DNA of 64,000 nucleotides from CADDYT01 sp035294125 (GCA_035294125.1 DATGLM010000027.1:12284-76283), one strand, 5' to 3'; positions 53,401-62,168 are shown, counted from the stretch's first letter. Made by a program: numbers and translations. Notes: generated from the sequence alone by a model not told the origin.

Positions 53401-53625
53401 CTGCCGCAACCGCTCCTCCTGCTCCGGCTCTACCTCCAGATAATCATCGAGCACGATGGTCTGGCCGTCGAGCATGAAGTAGGTAAAGCCGGGATCACGC
53501 TCCAGAATATCCAGCAGCTTATCCACTGTTTGTACAAGGCGGATGCGAAATTGCTGATATGTCTGGTACCACTCACGATCCCAGTGGGTATGTGGAACAA
53601 GGATGATATTGAGTTGACGGGCCAT
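50500..53625 (-). CDS. Alpha-mannosidase, glycoside hydrolase family 38
   Basis: 1041 residues from the ATG at 53625, chosen for AAGGAG six bases upstream; a longer frame adds 47 unconserved residues. No signal peptide, so it acts in the cytosol. The catalytic domain starts NIILVPHTHWDREWYQTYQQ with zinc ligands His and Asp, and the nucleophile Asp lies in VGYLPDCFGHIAQMPQI. LLFMNGSDHLEPQ and HPHDSICGCSLDQVH are further family landmarks. The C-terminal half is the beta-sandwich. The family includes lysosomal-type mannosidases and bacterial 2-O-mannosylglycerate hydrolase; the latter would relate to the mpgS gene in this window, but that is inference. Confidence 0.9.
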   Translation of the reverse strand: MARQLNIILVPHTHWDREWYQTYQQFRIRLVQTVDKLLDILERDPGFTYFMLDGQTIVLDDYLEVEPEQEERLRQHIRAGRVLVGPWYLQPDEFLVSGEALIRNLQFGLRRAAEFGGAMRVGYLPDCFGHIAQMPQILRGFGIDNAVFWRGVGAEAKNSEFYWAAPDGTKVLVIHLADPFGYSNARMMPLNPREFVTRLEMLTASILARATSDTLLFMNGSDHLEPQEGLPAVIEAANAILQSLEGNPLQERLLAQLVSAGIATTEQDGQGYDSIHVQIGTLPHYIEAVRRSNPDGNFQTLRGEMRSSQYAPLLPAVLSSRIWIKQQNTATEQLLERWVEPLTAWAALLGARYPAGLVRLAWKYLLQNHPHDSICGCSLDQVHVENRVRFAQSQQIGESVLAQAMQFIADKSDTRAPFVTAQRGHEPVPIVVFNPSPAQNSALAQAVVQLEGSLHNAVLVDERGVSMPYRIIERWSQERGSMEFPRETVQSMLAFIGYSEPGSFIEMAHGALNMALGESEGSNVITHVHIDTDQQAHPGVARIELLIAPAGRVPVNEAELASFEPQMLALLEREDIETLHISVIDQLRELLEFVATDLPAYGLKTCWLYPRGFARDEADAPAAPASSASLTAPAPNAIENEWFRVEASLQDGTLTVTDKQTGAVYAGLNRFVDGGDIGDLYTYCPPQEDRLISQPTAPPHIELVSEGPTRAALRISGRWELPGSCSESRGGRSEKPIACAITSEVTLIPDTRRIDIRTSIDNAAKDHRLRVIFPVPFSVEQVAAEGTFEVCSRPIASAHPADTTGWAETPVNTFPQKRFVDISNGAIGLGVLNRGLPEYEILQGGPGVPEGGMAVAVTLLRCVEWLSRGDLTTRRGLAGPMEHTPEAQCLGQHVFEYALVPHKGDWQADNALVLREAQAFNTTVRALTVSLHEGQQPATARLVSVEPPELVVSAIKRSNDGQGLVVRVYNPLTRSLEATVKPGPLPGANGDTEKERVAFTHAFMANLQEELQQPLPWQNGDQEETVHVSIRPGEIKTLLFR

Positions 53626-53765
53626 GATACTCCTTATATAGGGGCGACACGACAGGTCACCCGGTGGGGGAAAGATAGGGACGGCACAGGCCGCCATCCA
53701 ACCGATTCTCTGTATGCAATCAGGACAATGTTCTGATTGTTCAATGCTTCCTTGCTTCTTATCCA

Positions 53766-54048
53766 CGCCATGAATTAGAATGTATTATATCTAAAAACAT
53801 GCCACAAGGCAACGCTCGGTTCGGGTTTATTTCACTGGAAGCTACCGGATTTGACAGAGTCGTTTCACGCATGATATTCTACCTTACTGAACCATAGTGT
53901 TCCATTGTGCGTTATCATAACCAGTTGTACCGATTCTGCTGATGGAATGTCCTGGCGAGCAAAATACCGCCAGCTATAGCCGTGGAAACGGGAGTGTGCT
54001 ATAATAGAACGCGCATTCTATTATAGAGATTGAAGGAGGAAACTGTTC
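53766..54048 (+). promoter_or_regulatory. Intergenic region with 11-bp dyad over a -10 box
   Basis: CTATAATAGAA (53999-54009) and TTCTATTATAG (54016-54026) are perfect inverted repeats 6 bp apart; the first contains TATAAT. AAGGAGG at 54032-54038 then serves the glucosaminidase gene. The remaining 230 bp show no gene. Confidence 0.5.
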
Positions 54049-54963
54049 ATGGCGAGTGGGAATTATGCGAAGAGAATAGCTCCACAGGAGCCAGAGACAC
54101 CTACGAAAATTCCCCCGCGAGCTACCCGCCAACTCCAGGCTATTACGGGGGGGCTGGAGGCGGAACCCAGGACTACAGGGCGTATCCAGATGTCGGCGCA
54201 GGAGACCCGAGAAACGGAACCCATACGAGCGGCAAGGCTAATCGTCGATCAGTTTAAAGAGTCCCAGTTTGCGAAGCACCGCACGTGGCTGCAGCCCTGG
54301 ATCATCTGCATATTTGTCGTTGTCATCTCCGCTATGGTCCTGCTCTCAGCAGGCATGTACCAGCGCGTCTCCCAGCTCATCTTGCTGCCTCCCAACGGCG
54401 GCCAGGTCTATCCCATCCAGGTGGGCGGCACGTATGGCAATGTGAGCACGTGGGAAAACAGCAAAGGCCCGTTGCCGACCACAAAGCCAATTACGCACGG
54501 CGGCCCCTACTCCGTCCTCGGCAAGCCAACGATCAGCGCCGCCTTCATTAACGAAGTGCTGGCCGCGTATCATTCGCCCGCCGCTGGTACGGGGCAGGAC
54601 CTGTATAACCTCGGCGTGAAATATGGGATCGACCCCGCTTTCGCCCTGGCCTTCTTCATGCACGAAAGCACGTTCGGCAGATACGGCATGGCGACCGAAA
54701 CGCTCTCGCTCGGCAACCTGCGCTGCATTCCCAATTACCCCTGTATCAACGGCTACGCCGGATTTTCTAGCTGGCAGCAGGGCTACGAAGCCTGGTACAA
54801 ACTGATTCGCAACCTCTACGTGGCAGTCTGGGGAAAGACGACGGTCGCCGAGATCATTCCCACCTACGCGCCTTCCAGCGACAACAACAACGTGCAGGGC
54901 TACATCGCTGCCGTTGAACACGCCATCGACACCTGGCACGCCGGTCAAATCATGGTTTCGTGA
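54049..54963 (+). CDS. Membrane-anchored glucosaminidase-like murein hydrolase
   Basis: 304 residues. A basic, Pro/Thr/Glu-rich cytoplasmic part (1-80) precedes one membrane helix (WIICIFVVVISAMVLLSAGM, 83-102), so the rest faces outside. The C-terminal 160 residues match the glucosaminidase (GH73-like) fold: SAAFINEVLAAYHSPAAGTG, YGIDPAFALAFFMHESTFGR with the catalytic Glu in HEST, then LGNLRC, YAGFSSWQQGYEAWYKLIRN. It likely cleaves N-acetylglucosaminyl bonds in peptidoglycan. The ATG at 54049 has AAGGAGG upstream. It converges on the cyclase gene with 8 bp between stops. Confidence 0.84.
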   Translation: MASGNYAKRIAPQEPETPTKIPPRATRQLQAITGGLEAEPRTTGRIQMSAQETRETEPIRAARLIVDQFKESQFAKHRTWLQPWIICIFVVVISAMVLLSAGMYQRVSQLILLPPNGGQVYPIQVGGTYGNVSTWENSKGPLPTTKPITHGGPYSVLGKPTISAAFINEVLAAYHSPAAGTGQDLYNLGVKYGIDPAFALAFFMHESTFGRYGMATETLSLGNLRCIPNYPCINGYAGFSSWQQGYEAWYKLIRNLYVAVWGKTTVAEIIPTYAPSSDNNNVQGYIAAVEHAIDTWHAGQIMVS

Positions 54964-54971
54964 CAGGGCGG

Positions 54972-55796
54972 TCATCCAATTGATACGATGGCGATGGGGC
55001 GGATGGGCGAGCCGGTTGCTCCGCGCATCTTGAGGGGGAAGCAGGCAAAGGCGAACTCGTAGTGCTGACCCCTCAAATCCCGCGCCAGGTCTTCGAGAAA
55101 CAGGTTTTCGAGGATGTAGATGCCGCTACGCACCAGCAAAATCAGGTGACCGGGCAGCGTGACGTTCAGATCGGGATCAACCACCCCAGGCACGTCCCAT
55201 GCGACGTTATCGGCTCCGACGGCGCGCACGTGCCGCTCCGCCAGCCATTGCGAGGCGTCGGAGGTAACGCCCGCGCCCTCCAGGTAGGCTTCGGGCTGCT
55301 GCCAGCGCGCCCCATTGCCAGTGCGCACCAGTACAACATCCCCTTCACGCACGTCGACGCCCTGCTGCTGCGCCGCCGCTTCCAGGTCGGCGCGAGTCAC
55401 CGGTTCGTCGTCCTCAATGCGCTCAACACCTCGACCGCGAGCGATATCCAGCAAGATACCACGGCCCAGCAGCGGCGGGATCGTTTCCACGCCAAGCCGG
55501 GTGAAACCCGTCGAGGTTTGCACCTCCGGCCCGATCGCCTGCCCTCCATAGAGCGTCATATTCTCCGCCTGGTGGCAGAGGGCATCGATATGCGTGCCGG
55601 AATGCTCCGAGGCGTAGTAGACACCAGACGCGCTTGTGCGCGCCTCCCAGCTCGCGCCGCGCTCGTGGCGGCGATGCAGCGTATAGACAAAGCCGGGCGC
55701 GTGCGAGGGAAATATCGGCGACCCAAAGTAGCGCGGTTGCTCCAGGTCATAGACGCGAGCCTGTGCCAGTTCGCGCAGCAGGTTTTCCGTAGCCAT
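54972..55796 (-). CDS. Cyclase-family metal hydrolase (kynurenine formamidase-like)
   Basis: 274 residues. The metal-binding motif HSGTHIDALCH is the HxGTHxDxPxH pattern of this family; further elements are GDVVLVRTGNGARW and an acid-rich DPDLNVTLPGH near the end. Relatives hydrolyse N-formylkynurenine or arylformamides or act on cyclic amides, so the substrate is not fixed. No tryptophan-degradation gene is adjacent. AAGGAG precedes the ATG at 55796. It is monocistronic, with the antiporter gene 60 bp upstream of... the same strand on the 3' side of the window. Confidence 0.83.
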   Translation of the reverse strand: MATENLLRELAQARVYDLEQPRYFGSPIFPSHAPGFVYTLHRRHERGASWEARTSASGVYYASEHSGTHIDALCHQAENMTLYGGQAIGPEVQTSTGFTRLGVETIPPLLGRGILLDIARGRGVERIEDDEPVTRADLEAAAQQQGVDVREGDVVLVRTGNGARWQQPEAYLEGAGVTSDASQWLAERHVRAVGADNVAWDVPGVVDPDLNVTLPGHLILLVRSGIYILENLFLEDLARDLRGQHYEFAFACFPLKMRGATGSPIRPIAIVSIG

Positions 55797-55860
55797 ACTG
55801 AAATCTCCTTTGTCTAGAAAATGCTCATTATCTCTTCATTGTACCTTTTGCGGTGCATTC

Positions 55861-57123
55861 TTACATTACCACACCCGGAAGGCGTTTCAAGACCCAGCGC
55901 AGGCTGAAACCCTGCACCATGAGAGTGAAGAAGACGACGGCGTAGGTGGAGAGCACGAGTGCATCACGATCAGAGACCGTAAGCGGCAGGGCAAGCACGA
56001 GAGCCAGGGAAAGCGCGCCGCGTAAGCCGCTCCAGAAGATAAGCAAGCGCCAGGGCCGTTCAATGCCCATGCGCAAGGGGCGATTGAGCACGAGCAGACC
56101 CAGAATAATGAGCAGGCGCGCCAGCAGTACGGTGCCAAGAGTCAGCAGAGCCGTCAGGAGCAGCGAGGCGGGAATCAATCCGGCAAAAAGCCCGGGGGGA
56201 TTGAGCTGGGTACCGATCAACAGGAAGATAAGCGCGTTAGCAAGGAAGGCCAGCACTTCCCAGAAAGTATCTACAGACTCCTGCGTACGTGGCCCCATAC
56301 CAGTTTCACGCCCGTAGCTGCCCAGCAGTAGCGCGCTCACAATGACGGCCAGGATGGCGGAGGTGTGCAGCGAGTCAGCCAGCAGGTAGACGCCATAGGC
56401 GGCGACAATGGTGACGGTAGTCTCGATCAATGGCCCCTCGATCAGCGACACGAACCTGCTGATGAGATAGCCGCAGATCAGGCCGATCACAACGCCGCCA
56501 CCAGCTTCGAGCAGGAAGGTCAGCAGGCCGGTCAGCAAGGCCTGACCAGTCGTGAAGACTGTGCCCTGTTGCGAGAGCAGGACGAAGGAGAGGAAGGTCG
56601 AGTACAACACCCCGGCCATGCCATCATTGAAGAGGCTTTCTCCCTCGATGATGGTCGAGAGGCCGACATCTACTTTGAGCTGGCGAAACAGGCCCAGCAC
56701 GGCGACAGGGTCGGTAGGCGAAAGAATCGCGCCGAGTAGCAGGGAAGAGAGCCAGTCGATACCGGTCAGGAAGTGAACCGGCACGGCGATCACGACCAGC
56801 GAGATCAGCACTCCCGGCACAGCCAGCAGAAGAACGGCCAGCCAGTGTGCCCACAAGTCGCTTACATGCATCTCCCACGCCCCTTGAAAGAGCAGCGCGG
56901 GCAGGAAAACGAACAGTACCAGATCGGGATCCAGCCGGACGGACGGCAGCACATGAAAGATGCTGATGAGCAGGCCAACAACGACTAACCCCAGTGTATA
57001 TGGCACAGAGAGCCGCCGGGTAATGAGAATGACCACCAGCGCGATCAACAGTAACAGCACCAGCAGCCGTACCACCTCGTTGATATCGATGGTAACGGGC
57101 ATGGGAACATATGCTAGAGGCAT
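55861..57123 (-). CDS. CPA1-type Na+(K+)/H+ antiporter
   Basis: 420 residues from the ATG at 57123 (GGAGAGG about 10 bp upstream). Roughly twelve membrane helices are visible. The antiporter core carries LLLGAILSPTDPVAVLGLFR and IIEGESLFNDGMAGVLYSTF; the Asn-Asp pair in FNDG is the proton/sodium site of CPA1 carriers. There is no soluble C-terminal regulatory domain, as is usual for short bacterial members. It exchanges cytosolic Na+ or K+ for protons and helps pH homeostasis. It precedes the cyclase gene on the same strand with 64 bp between them. Confidence 0.9.
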   Translation of the reverse strand: MPLAYVPMPVTIDINEVVRLLVLLLLIALVVILITRRLSVPYTLGLVVVGLLISIFHVLPSVRLDPDLVLFVFLPALLFQGAWEMHVSDLWAHWLAVLLLAVPGVLISLVVIAVPVHFLTGIDWLSSLLLGAILSPTDPVAVLGLFRQLKVDVGLSTIIEGESLFNDGMAGVLYSTFLSFVLLSQQGTVFTTGQALLTGLLTFLLEAGGGVVIGLICGYLISRFVSLIEGPLIETTVTIVAAYGVYLLADSLHTSAILAVIVSALLLGSYGRETGMGPRTQESVDTFWEVLAFLANALIFLLIGTQLNPPGLFAGLIPASLLLTALLTLGTVLLARLLIILGLLVLNRPLRMGIERPWRLLIFWSGLRGALSLALVLALPLTVSDRDALVLSTYAVVFFTLMVQGFSLRWVLKRLPGVVM

Positions 57124-57219
57124 CAACTCTTAACCTCTCCTACGACGTCTATTACCTCTATGATAGCCTCCGCGGCCCCCAGTGTGCAATGCTGCGAGGC
57201 TTCTTCTGGGTTTCCGGTA

Positions 57220-57978
57220 TCAATACGCTGTGTAGCGGCCCGTGAAGAGCGGCCCACCGAGCAGGGATAGGATGCTACCCGCCAGGTTCAACAGCGGCTC
57301 TCTATCATCATACTGGTAGAGCGCGCTCATGGCCCGCGAAAGTTCCGCCGCCACGTGCGGGTTGCAGTGGCGCAAATAGCGCCAGCGCCACTTGCCATTG
57401 CCGAGCCAGTGACGAGAATACCCCAGGTAGCTATCGATGAGGGAAGCAACAAGGTCCTGCGCCAGGATATGTATCTCATCTATGTCCTCGATATCGCTCA
57501 TGTCAGCGATTACCGATGTCAGGTGATAGCGGGCCTGCGCGATCTCCTCCGCGTTTAAGGCGGTCGGACCCGCAGCCATCAACTGCCGCGCATCCTGTTG
57601 CATCTGCGCGACCTGCCCTCCCTGATCGCAGAGAATCATACCTTCCGCGCTCATGCGCAGGTAGATAGGCCAGCGCCGTGCGGCTTCCACCGCGAACATG
57701 CCGGCATAGGAAGCAAGGGTCATGACAAAGGCCTCGATAGGCCAGCCGTAGGCATCGAACGTGGCCCAGTGCGGCTGTCCCGTACTATTCAGAATGACGA
57801 TGTCGAGGTCGGAACCCCTGTGTCCCTGGTGCCAGGCCTGGCTGCCGCTCAATATCGCGCCCAGCGCAGCCGGATAATAGTCTCTCACAAACATATGCGC
57901 AGCCGTCACCGGGCCTGGTCTCTGTACGCTGAAATCCTGGCTTGTCCCCGGAGCAGTCGCACGTTCCTCAAGCAGCAT
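57220..57978 (-). CDS. Nucleotidyltransferase-domain protein
   Basis: 252 residues. The N-terminal half has the pol-beta-type motif: GAILSGSQAWHQGHRGSDLD with GS and the two Asp of SDLDIVIL, which bind Mg-NTP. The rest is helical, with DIEDIDEIHILAQDL and YSRHWLGNGKWRWRYL, reminiscent of aminoglycoside/lincosamide adenylyltransferases and MNT-type proteins. The acceptor is unknown; an antitoxin-like or resistance role cannot be claimed. It is divergent from the phosphotransferase gene across about 170 bp. Confidence 0.75.
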   Translation of the reverse strand: MLLEERATAPGTSQDFSVQRPGPVTAAHMFVRDYYPAALGAILSGSQAWHQGHRGSDLDIVILNSTGQPHWATFDAYGWPIEAFVMTLASYAGMFAVEAARRWPIYLRMSAEGMILCDQGGQVAQMQQDARQLMAAGPTALNAEEIAQARYHLTSVIADMSDIEDIDEIHILAQDLVASLIDSYLGYSRHWLGNGKWRWRYLRHCNPHVAAELSRAMSALYQYDDREPLLNLAGSILSLLGGPLFTGRYTAY

Positions 57979-58150
57979 CGATTATCTCCCTCTCTCATAA
58001 GCGCTACCACACAATACAATCGTTTCTCCTAACACGTATACAGTGGCCTCCGCGTATGCACAGAGCCTGGCTTGACGCGGGCCACCTTCTGCTTGTATGC
58101 TCAACAGTAACAGGCCCGTGCGAAGGCACGTAAAGTGAGCGAGGTGAATG

Positions 58151-59050
58151 ATGGACGTACATATTGGAGACATTCTCCAACATATCCCGGAGTGGGTTGC
58201 CGCAGAACCCGTGCTGACGCCGCTGGAGGGCGGCATCACGAACCAGAATTACCGTGTAGATATCGGGGGCGAGGCGTTTGTGCTGCGCATCGGCGGCAAG
58301 GGAACGCGCCTGCTCGGCATCGATCGCGGGCGCGAGTATACCTGTACCGCGATCGCGGCGCAACTGGGCGTGGGGGCGGAAGTCGTGCGTTTTCTCGCCG
58401 ACCAGGAGGTGCTGGTGACGCGCTTCATCTCCGGCAAGAATCTCGCGCCGGAGGATGCCGCGCAGCCCGACATGCTGCCGCGTATCGCGCAGGCCATGCG
58501 CACCTACCACAACGGCCCGGACTTCCCCGGCACTTTCTCGCCCTTCGAGACCGTGCGCACCTACCACCGGTTAGCCCTGGAAGCAGGCGTTGCCTTTCCC
58601 GACACGCTGCCCCAGGTCTTTGCCCTGATGGAGCGCATCGAGCAGGCTATCGGACGGGACTTCGCGCCGAAGCCCTGCCACAACGACCTGCTCGCCAGCA
58701 ACTTCATCGACGATGGGCACGCCATCCGCATTCTGGACTGGGAGTATGCCGCGATGGGCGATCCCTTCTTTGACCTCGGCAACTTCGCCGTCAACCAGTC
58801 GCTCGACAAGGAGCAATGCGAGCACTTCCTGCGCGCCTACTTTGGCACGCTGCAATCGGCAGACCTGGCGCACCTGCACCTGATGCGCCTCGCCTCCGAC
58901 CTGCGCGAGTCCTTCTGGGGCTTCTTGCAACTCGGCATCTCCGCACTCGACTTCGACTATCACGACTACGCCCACCATCACCTCACCCGCTTCCTCCACA
59001 ACGTCGCCACCCCACAATTTGAGCAGTGGCTGCACGACGTAGGGGCATAA
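58151..59050 (+). CDS. Choline-kinase-like phosphotransferase
   Basis: 299 residues from the second of two adjacent ATGs; GAGG at 58141-58144 is better spaced for it. The fold is that of APH/choline kinases: LEGGITNQNYRVDIGGEAFV with VLRIGG as the nucleotide-binding strands, the catalytic loop HNDLLASNFI (HxDxxxxN), and the metal motif ILDWEYAAMGDPFFDLGNF, where DxE/DWEYA replaces DFG. Such enzymes phosphorylate choline, ethanolamine, thiamine or sugars. The next gene, 30 bp on, is a dimethylglycine-dehydrogenase-like flavoenzyme, so a methylated-amine or choline-related substrate is plausible. Confidence 0.84.
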   Translation: MDVHIGDILQHIPEWVAAEPVLTPLEGGITNQNYRVDIGGEAFVLRIGGKGTRLLGIDRGREYTCTAIAAQLGVGAEVVRFLADQEVLVTRFISGKNLAPEDAAQPDMLPRIAQAMRTYHNGPDFPGTFSPFETVRTYHRLALEAGVAFPDTLPQVFALMERIEQAIGRDFAPKPCHNDLLASNFIDDGHAIRILDWEYAAMGDPFFDLGNFAVNQSLDKEQCEHFLRAYFGTLQSADLAHLHLMRLASDLRESFWGFLQLGISALDFDYHDYAHHHLTRFLHNVATPQFEQWLHDVGA

Positions 59051-59079
59051 ATTTCTATTATAGACGGGAGAATCTATTC

Positions 59080-61515
59080 ATGCACGAGCAGGCCAGAGTT
59101 GTTATTATCGGCAGTGGGATTGCCGGTTCCAGCGTCGCGTATCACCTGACGGAACTGGGCTGGCGCGATATTGTGGTACTTGAGCAGGGGACGCTGATCG
59201 GCGGCACAACATCGCACGCGCCCGGTCTTGTGGGACAACTGCGTTCCTCGGTCAGCCTGACAAAGATGCTGATGTACAGCGTTGACCTCTATAAAAAGCT
59301 GGCGATAGATGGGCAGCCGGGCTATGCCGGGGTGGGCAGTCTCCGACTGGCCTCTTCACTGGAACGTATGGAGGAACTGAAGCGGCAGCTTGGCTTCGCG
59401 CGCGGCGTGGGTCTGACAGCGGAACTGCTCAGCGCCTCGGAGGCGCGGCGTATGTTCCCGCTGCTGGACGCACGGGGCGTGGAAGGCGCGCTCTACCTGC
59501 CCGGCGACGGCTCTGCGCGCGCGCCCATTCTCGCCCAGGCCCTGGCAAACGCGGCCCGCGAACGCGGTGTCACCTTCTACACCCACACGCCCGTCACAGC
59601 TATCGAAGTGGGCAACGGGCGCGTGCAGGCCGTCTCTACACCGCAAGGACGGATTCGCACGGAGATCGTGGTGGTCGCGGCGGGCATCTGGTCGCCGCGT
59701 ATAGGGCGCATGGCTGGCGTCTCGCTGCCTCTCGTCCCGATGCAGCACCAGTACATCATGACCGCTCCCATCCAGGAGTTGAGCGGGACAACCGTTCCCA
59801 ATGTACGCGATCCCGATAAGCTGGTCTATTTCCGGCAGGACGGCGATTGTCTCGTGCTCGGCGGCTACGAACGCAACCCCGTATCCTTCCCTGTTGAGGC
59901 CATTGCCGACGGCGAGAACCCCACCGTCCATCCCTTCGACGCGCCGCGCTTTGAGAGCTTGCTGGCGGGCGGCATAGAGCGCGTGCCAATTCTGCGCGAG
60001 ACGGAACTGGTGAAGCGTGTCAACGGGCTGGAATCGTTCACGCCGGATGGGGAGTTTATCCTGGGTGAAGCGCCGGACGCGCGCGGCTTCTGGGCTGCCT
60101 GCGGCTTCTGCGCGCACGGAGTCTCTGGCTCCGGCGGCGTCGGCAAGGTGATCGCCGAGTGGATTGTCGAAGGCGAGCCGAGCCTGGACCTGTGGCACAT
60201 GGATATCCGCCGCTTCGGGGCCTACACCGCCAGCCGCCGCTACATCTCCACGCGCGTCAACGAGGTCTACAGCACCTACTATGACATCAGCTATCCCTTG
60301 CAGGAGCGCAACAGCGCCCGCGCGCTGCGCCTCAGCCCTGTCTATTCCCGCCTTGAGGAACTGGGCGCGGTCTTCGGCGAAAAAGCGGGCTGGGAGCGGC
60401 CAAACTGGTTCGCGCGCAACGAGCCGCTGGCAGCAGGGCAGGGCTGGCCGCAACCGTATGGCTGGGCCGGTCGCTACTGGTCGCCCGCCATCGGGGCCGA
60501 ACACCAGGCCACCCGCGAGCGGCTCGCCATCTTCGACGAAACCTCGTTCAGCAAGCTGGAGGTGCTCGGCCCCGGCGCGGCCTCTTTCCTGCAATACATC
60601 ACCGACAACCAGATGGAGCAGCCCATCGGCGCTGTCACCTACACACAGATGCTCAACCGGCACGGCGGCATCGAATGCGATCTGACCGTCACGCGCCTGG
60701 CCTCCGACCGCTTCCAGATCATCACCGGCACCGCCTTCGGCACGCACGACCTCTCCTGGATACGCAGCCAGATGCCCGACGATGGCTCAGTCTACATCAA
60801 CGATGTCACCTCCAGTCGCTGCTGCCTCGGCGTCTGGGGGCCGTTCGCCCGCGCCCTGATGCAGCAGGTGAGCGAAAACGACTTCTCCAACGCCGCCTTC
60901 CCCTACCTGACGGCGCAGCACGTGACCATCGGCGATATCCCCGTGCTGGCCTTGCGCGTCACCTACGTGGGCGAGCTGGGCTGGGAACTCTACGCACCGA
61001 TGGAATACGGCCTCAAGCTCTGGGACACGCTCTGGGAGGCCGGGCAGCCCCTCGGCATGCTGGCAGGCGGCTATCGCGCCATCGAGTCGCTGCGCCTCGA
61101 AAAGGGCTACCGCTACTGGAGCGCCGACATCCACTCCGAGTACAACCCCTACGAGGCCGGTCTCGGCTTCGCCGTCAAGCTCAACAAGGGCGATTTCCTC
61201 GGCAAAGAGGCTCTGGAACGCATCAAAGCCACGGGCATCACACGCAAACTCTGCTGCCTCGTCCTCGATGACCCGCGAGCCATCGCCCTCGGCGGCGAAC
61301 CCCTGCTCGCGCCCGACGGAGAGCGCGTCCTGGGCCGCGTCACCAGCGGTGGCTACGGCTACACCCTCCGCCAGAGCATCGCCTACGGCTACCTCCCTGT
61401 TGAATACGCCGTGCCAGGAACGCGACTAGACGTGCAACTCTTCGGAGTAAAGTATGGAGCAACAGTGATGAAGGAGCCGTTGTACGACCCGAAAAATGAG
61501 AAGGTGAAGATGTGA
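59080..61515 (+). CDS. FAD oxidoreductase with GcvT domain (dimethylglycine/sarcosine dehydrogenase type)
   Basis: 811 residues from the ATG at 59080 (GGGAG upstream). The N-terminal DAO domain binds FAD through ARVVIIGSGIAGSSVAYHL and covers about 1-365; TTSHAPGLVGQLR fits the region where FAD is linked through His in dimethylglycine dehydrogenases. A FAO_M linker (375-430) precedes the GcvT-type folate domain (about 440-715; VTYTQMLNRHGGIECDLTVT, LRVTYVGELGWELYAPMEYG) and a C-terminal beta barrel (RVTSGGYGYTLRQSIAYGYL). The enzyme oxidatively removes a methyl group, passing it to tetrahydrofolate. It probably shares a transcript with the phosphotransferase gene. The exact amine is inferred. 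Confidence 0.9.
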   Translation: MHEQARVVIIGSGIAGSSVAYHLTELGWRDIVVLEQGTLIGGTTSHAPGLVGQLRSSVSLTKMLMYSVDLYKKLAIDGQPGYAGVGSLRLASSLERMEELKRQLGFARGVGLTAELLSASEARRMFPLLDARGVEGALYLPGDGSARAPILAQALANAARERGVTFYTHTPVTAIEVGNGRVQAVSTPQGRIRTEIVVVAAGIWSPRIGRMAGVSLPLVPMQHQYIMTAPIQELSGTTVPNVRDPDKLVYFRQDGDCLVLGGYERNPVSFPVEAIADGENPTVHPFDAPRFESLLAGGIERVPILRETELVKRVNGLESFTPDGEFILGEAPDARGFWAACGFCAHGVSGSGGVGKVIAEWIVEGEPSLDLWHMDIRRFGAYTASRRYISTRVNEVYSTYYDISYPLQERNSARALRLSPVYSRLEELGAVFGEKAGWERPNWFARNEPLAAGQGWPQPYGWAGRYWSPAIGAEHQATRERLAIFDETSFSKLEVLGPGAASFLQYITDNQMEQPIGAVTYTQMLNRHGGIECDLTVTRLASDRFQIITGTAFGTHDLSWIRSQMPDDGSVYINDVTSSRCCLGVWGPFARALMQQVSENDFSNAAFPYLTAQHVTIGDIPVLALRVTYVGELGWELYAPMEYGLKLWDTLWEAGQPLGMLAGGYRAIESLRLEKGYRYWSADIHSEYNPYEAGLGFAVKLNKGDFLGKEALERIKATGITRKLCCLVLDDPRAIALGGEPLLAPDGERVLGRVTSGGYGYTLRQSIAYGYLPVEYAVPGTRLDVQLFGVKYGATVMKEPLYDPKNEKVKM

Positions 61516-61742
61516 GTAAATCATGACACCCCCGCCGACCCTGCCGCCCGGTATCTACTGGCCGGAGAAGCCTGCCTGCGCTGGCATGACGACGAAAAGG
61601 CCGCGCAGGCAGGCGCACCGGGGGCCTTAAGACATGGACCATGTCCTTGCGTCCTTGCAAGGATTTGGAAAAGTTTTAAAGAATGTGCTATACTTATGAT
61701 AATCCATGTCTCTCCTTTTTATGACGGGGTCCGAGGTAATCT

Positions 61743-62168
61743 ATGATGAAGCAGCAGGGAGCAGCTTCGATCAGAGAAGTGGGTGAGAGAAAAACTATTT
61801 TGATTGTTGAAGATGATTCCGATACCGGTCTCGTACTTGTCTCAGCTCTGGAGCAATATACCTTGCTTTCCCCGCTGCTCGTCCCGAACGCCAGCGAGGC
61901 CCTGCGCGTAGTACGGGAGAGGAAGCCAGATCTCTTCCTGCTGGATTACTGGTTAGGCGGAATAGACGGAATTGAACTGGCAGAGCAGCTTCACCGCGTT
62001 CGCGGCCTCGAAACGGTTCCAACTATTGTGATGAGCGCTGCCACTCTTCCGTTTGAATGGGAAGAGCAGCCTGATACCCACCGGCTCGCCCTCCTGAGAA
62101 AACCCTTCGACCTCGATGTACTTTTTGAAACGATTGCTGCCCTGCTTGCCGGGAAACATCTGGCCTGA
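61743..62168 (+). CDS. Stand-alone response-regulator receiver domain
   Basis: 141 residues, receiver only. Acid pocket VEDDSD (Glu23-Asp25), phospho-acceptor Asp68 in LFLLDYWLGGIDG, switch Ser in IVMSAATLP and Lys in LLRKPFDLD. It follows a 227-bp gap with a TATACT-type -10 (near 61689) and GAGG before the ATG pair. No kinase is adjacent. A second orphan receiver lies at 2870-3283; the two are not close in sequence. Confidence 0.84.
   Translation: MMKQQGAASIREVGERKTILIVEDDSDTGLVLVSALEQYTLLSPLLVPNASEALRVVRERKPDLFLLDYWLGGIDGIELAEQLHRVRGLETVPTIVMSAATLPFEWEEQPDTHRLALLRKPFDLDVLFETIAALLAGKHLA

Noticed and set aside
59356..60747. A 463-codon minus-strand frame
   Set aside because: Antisense to the well-supported flavoprotein gene; composition is that of a shadow frame.
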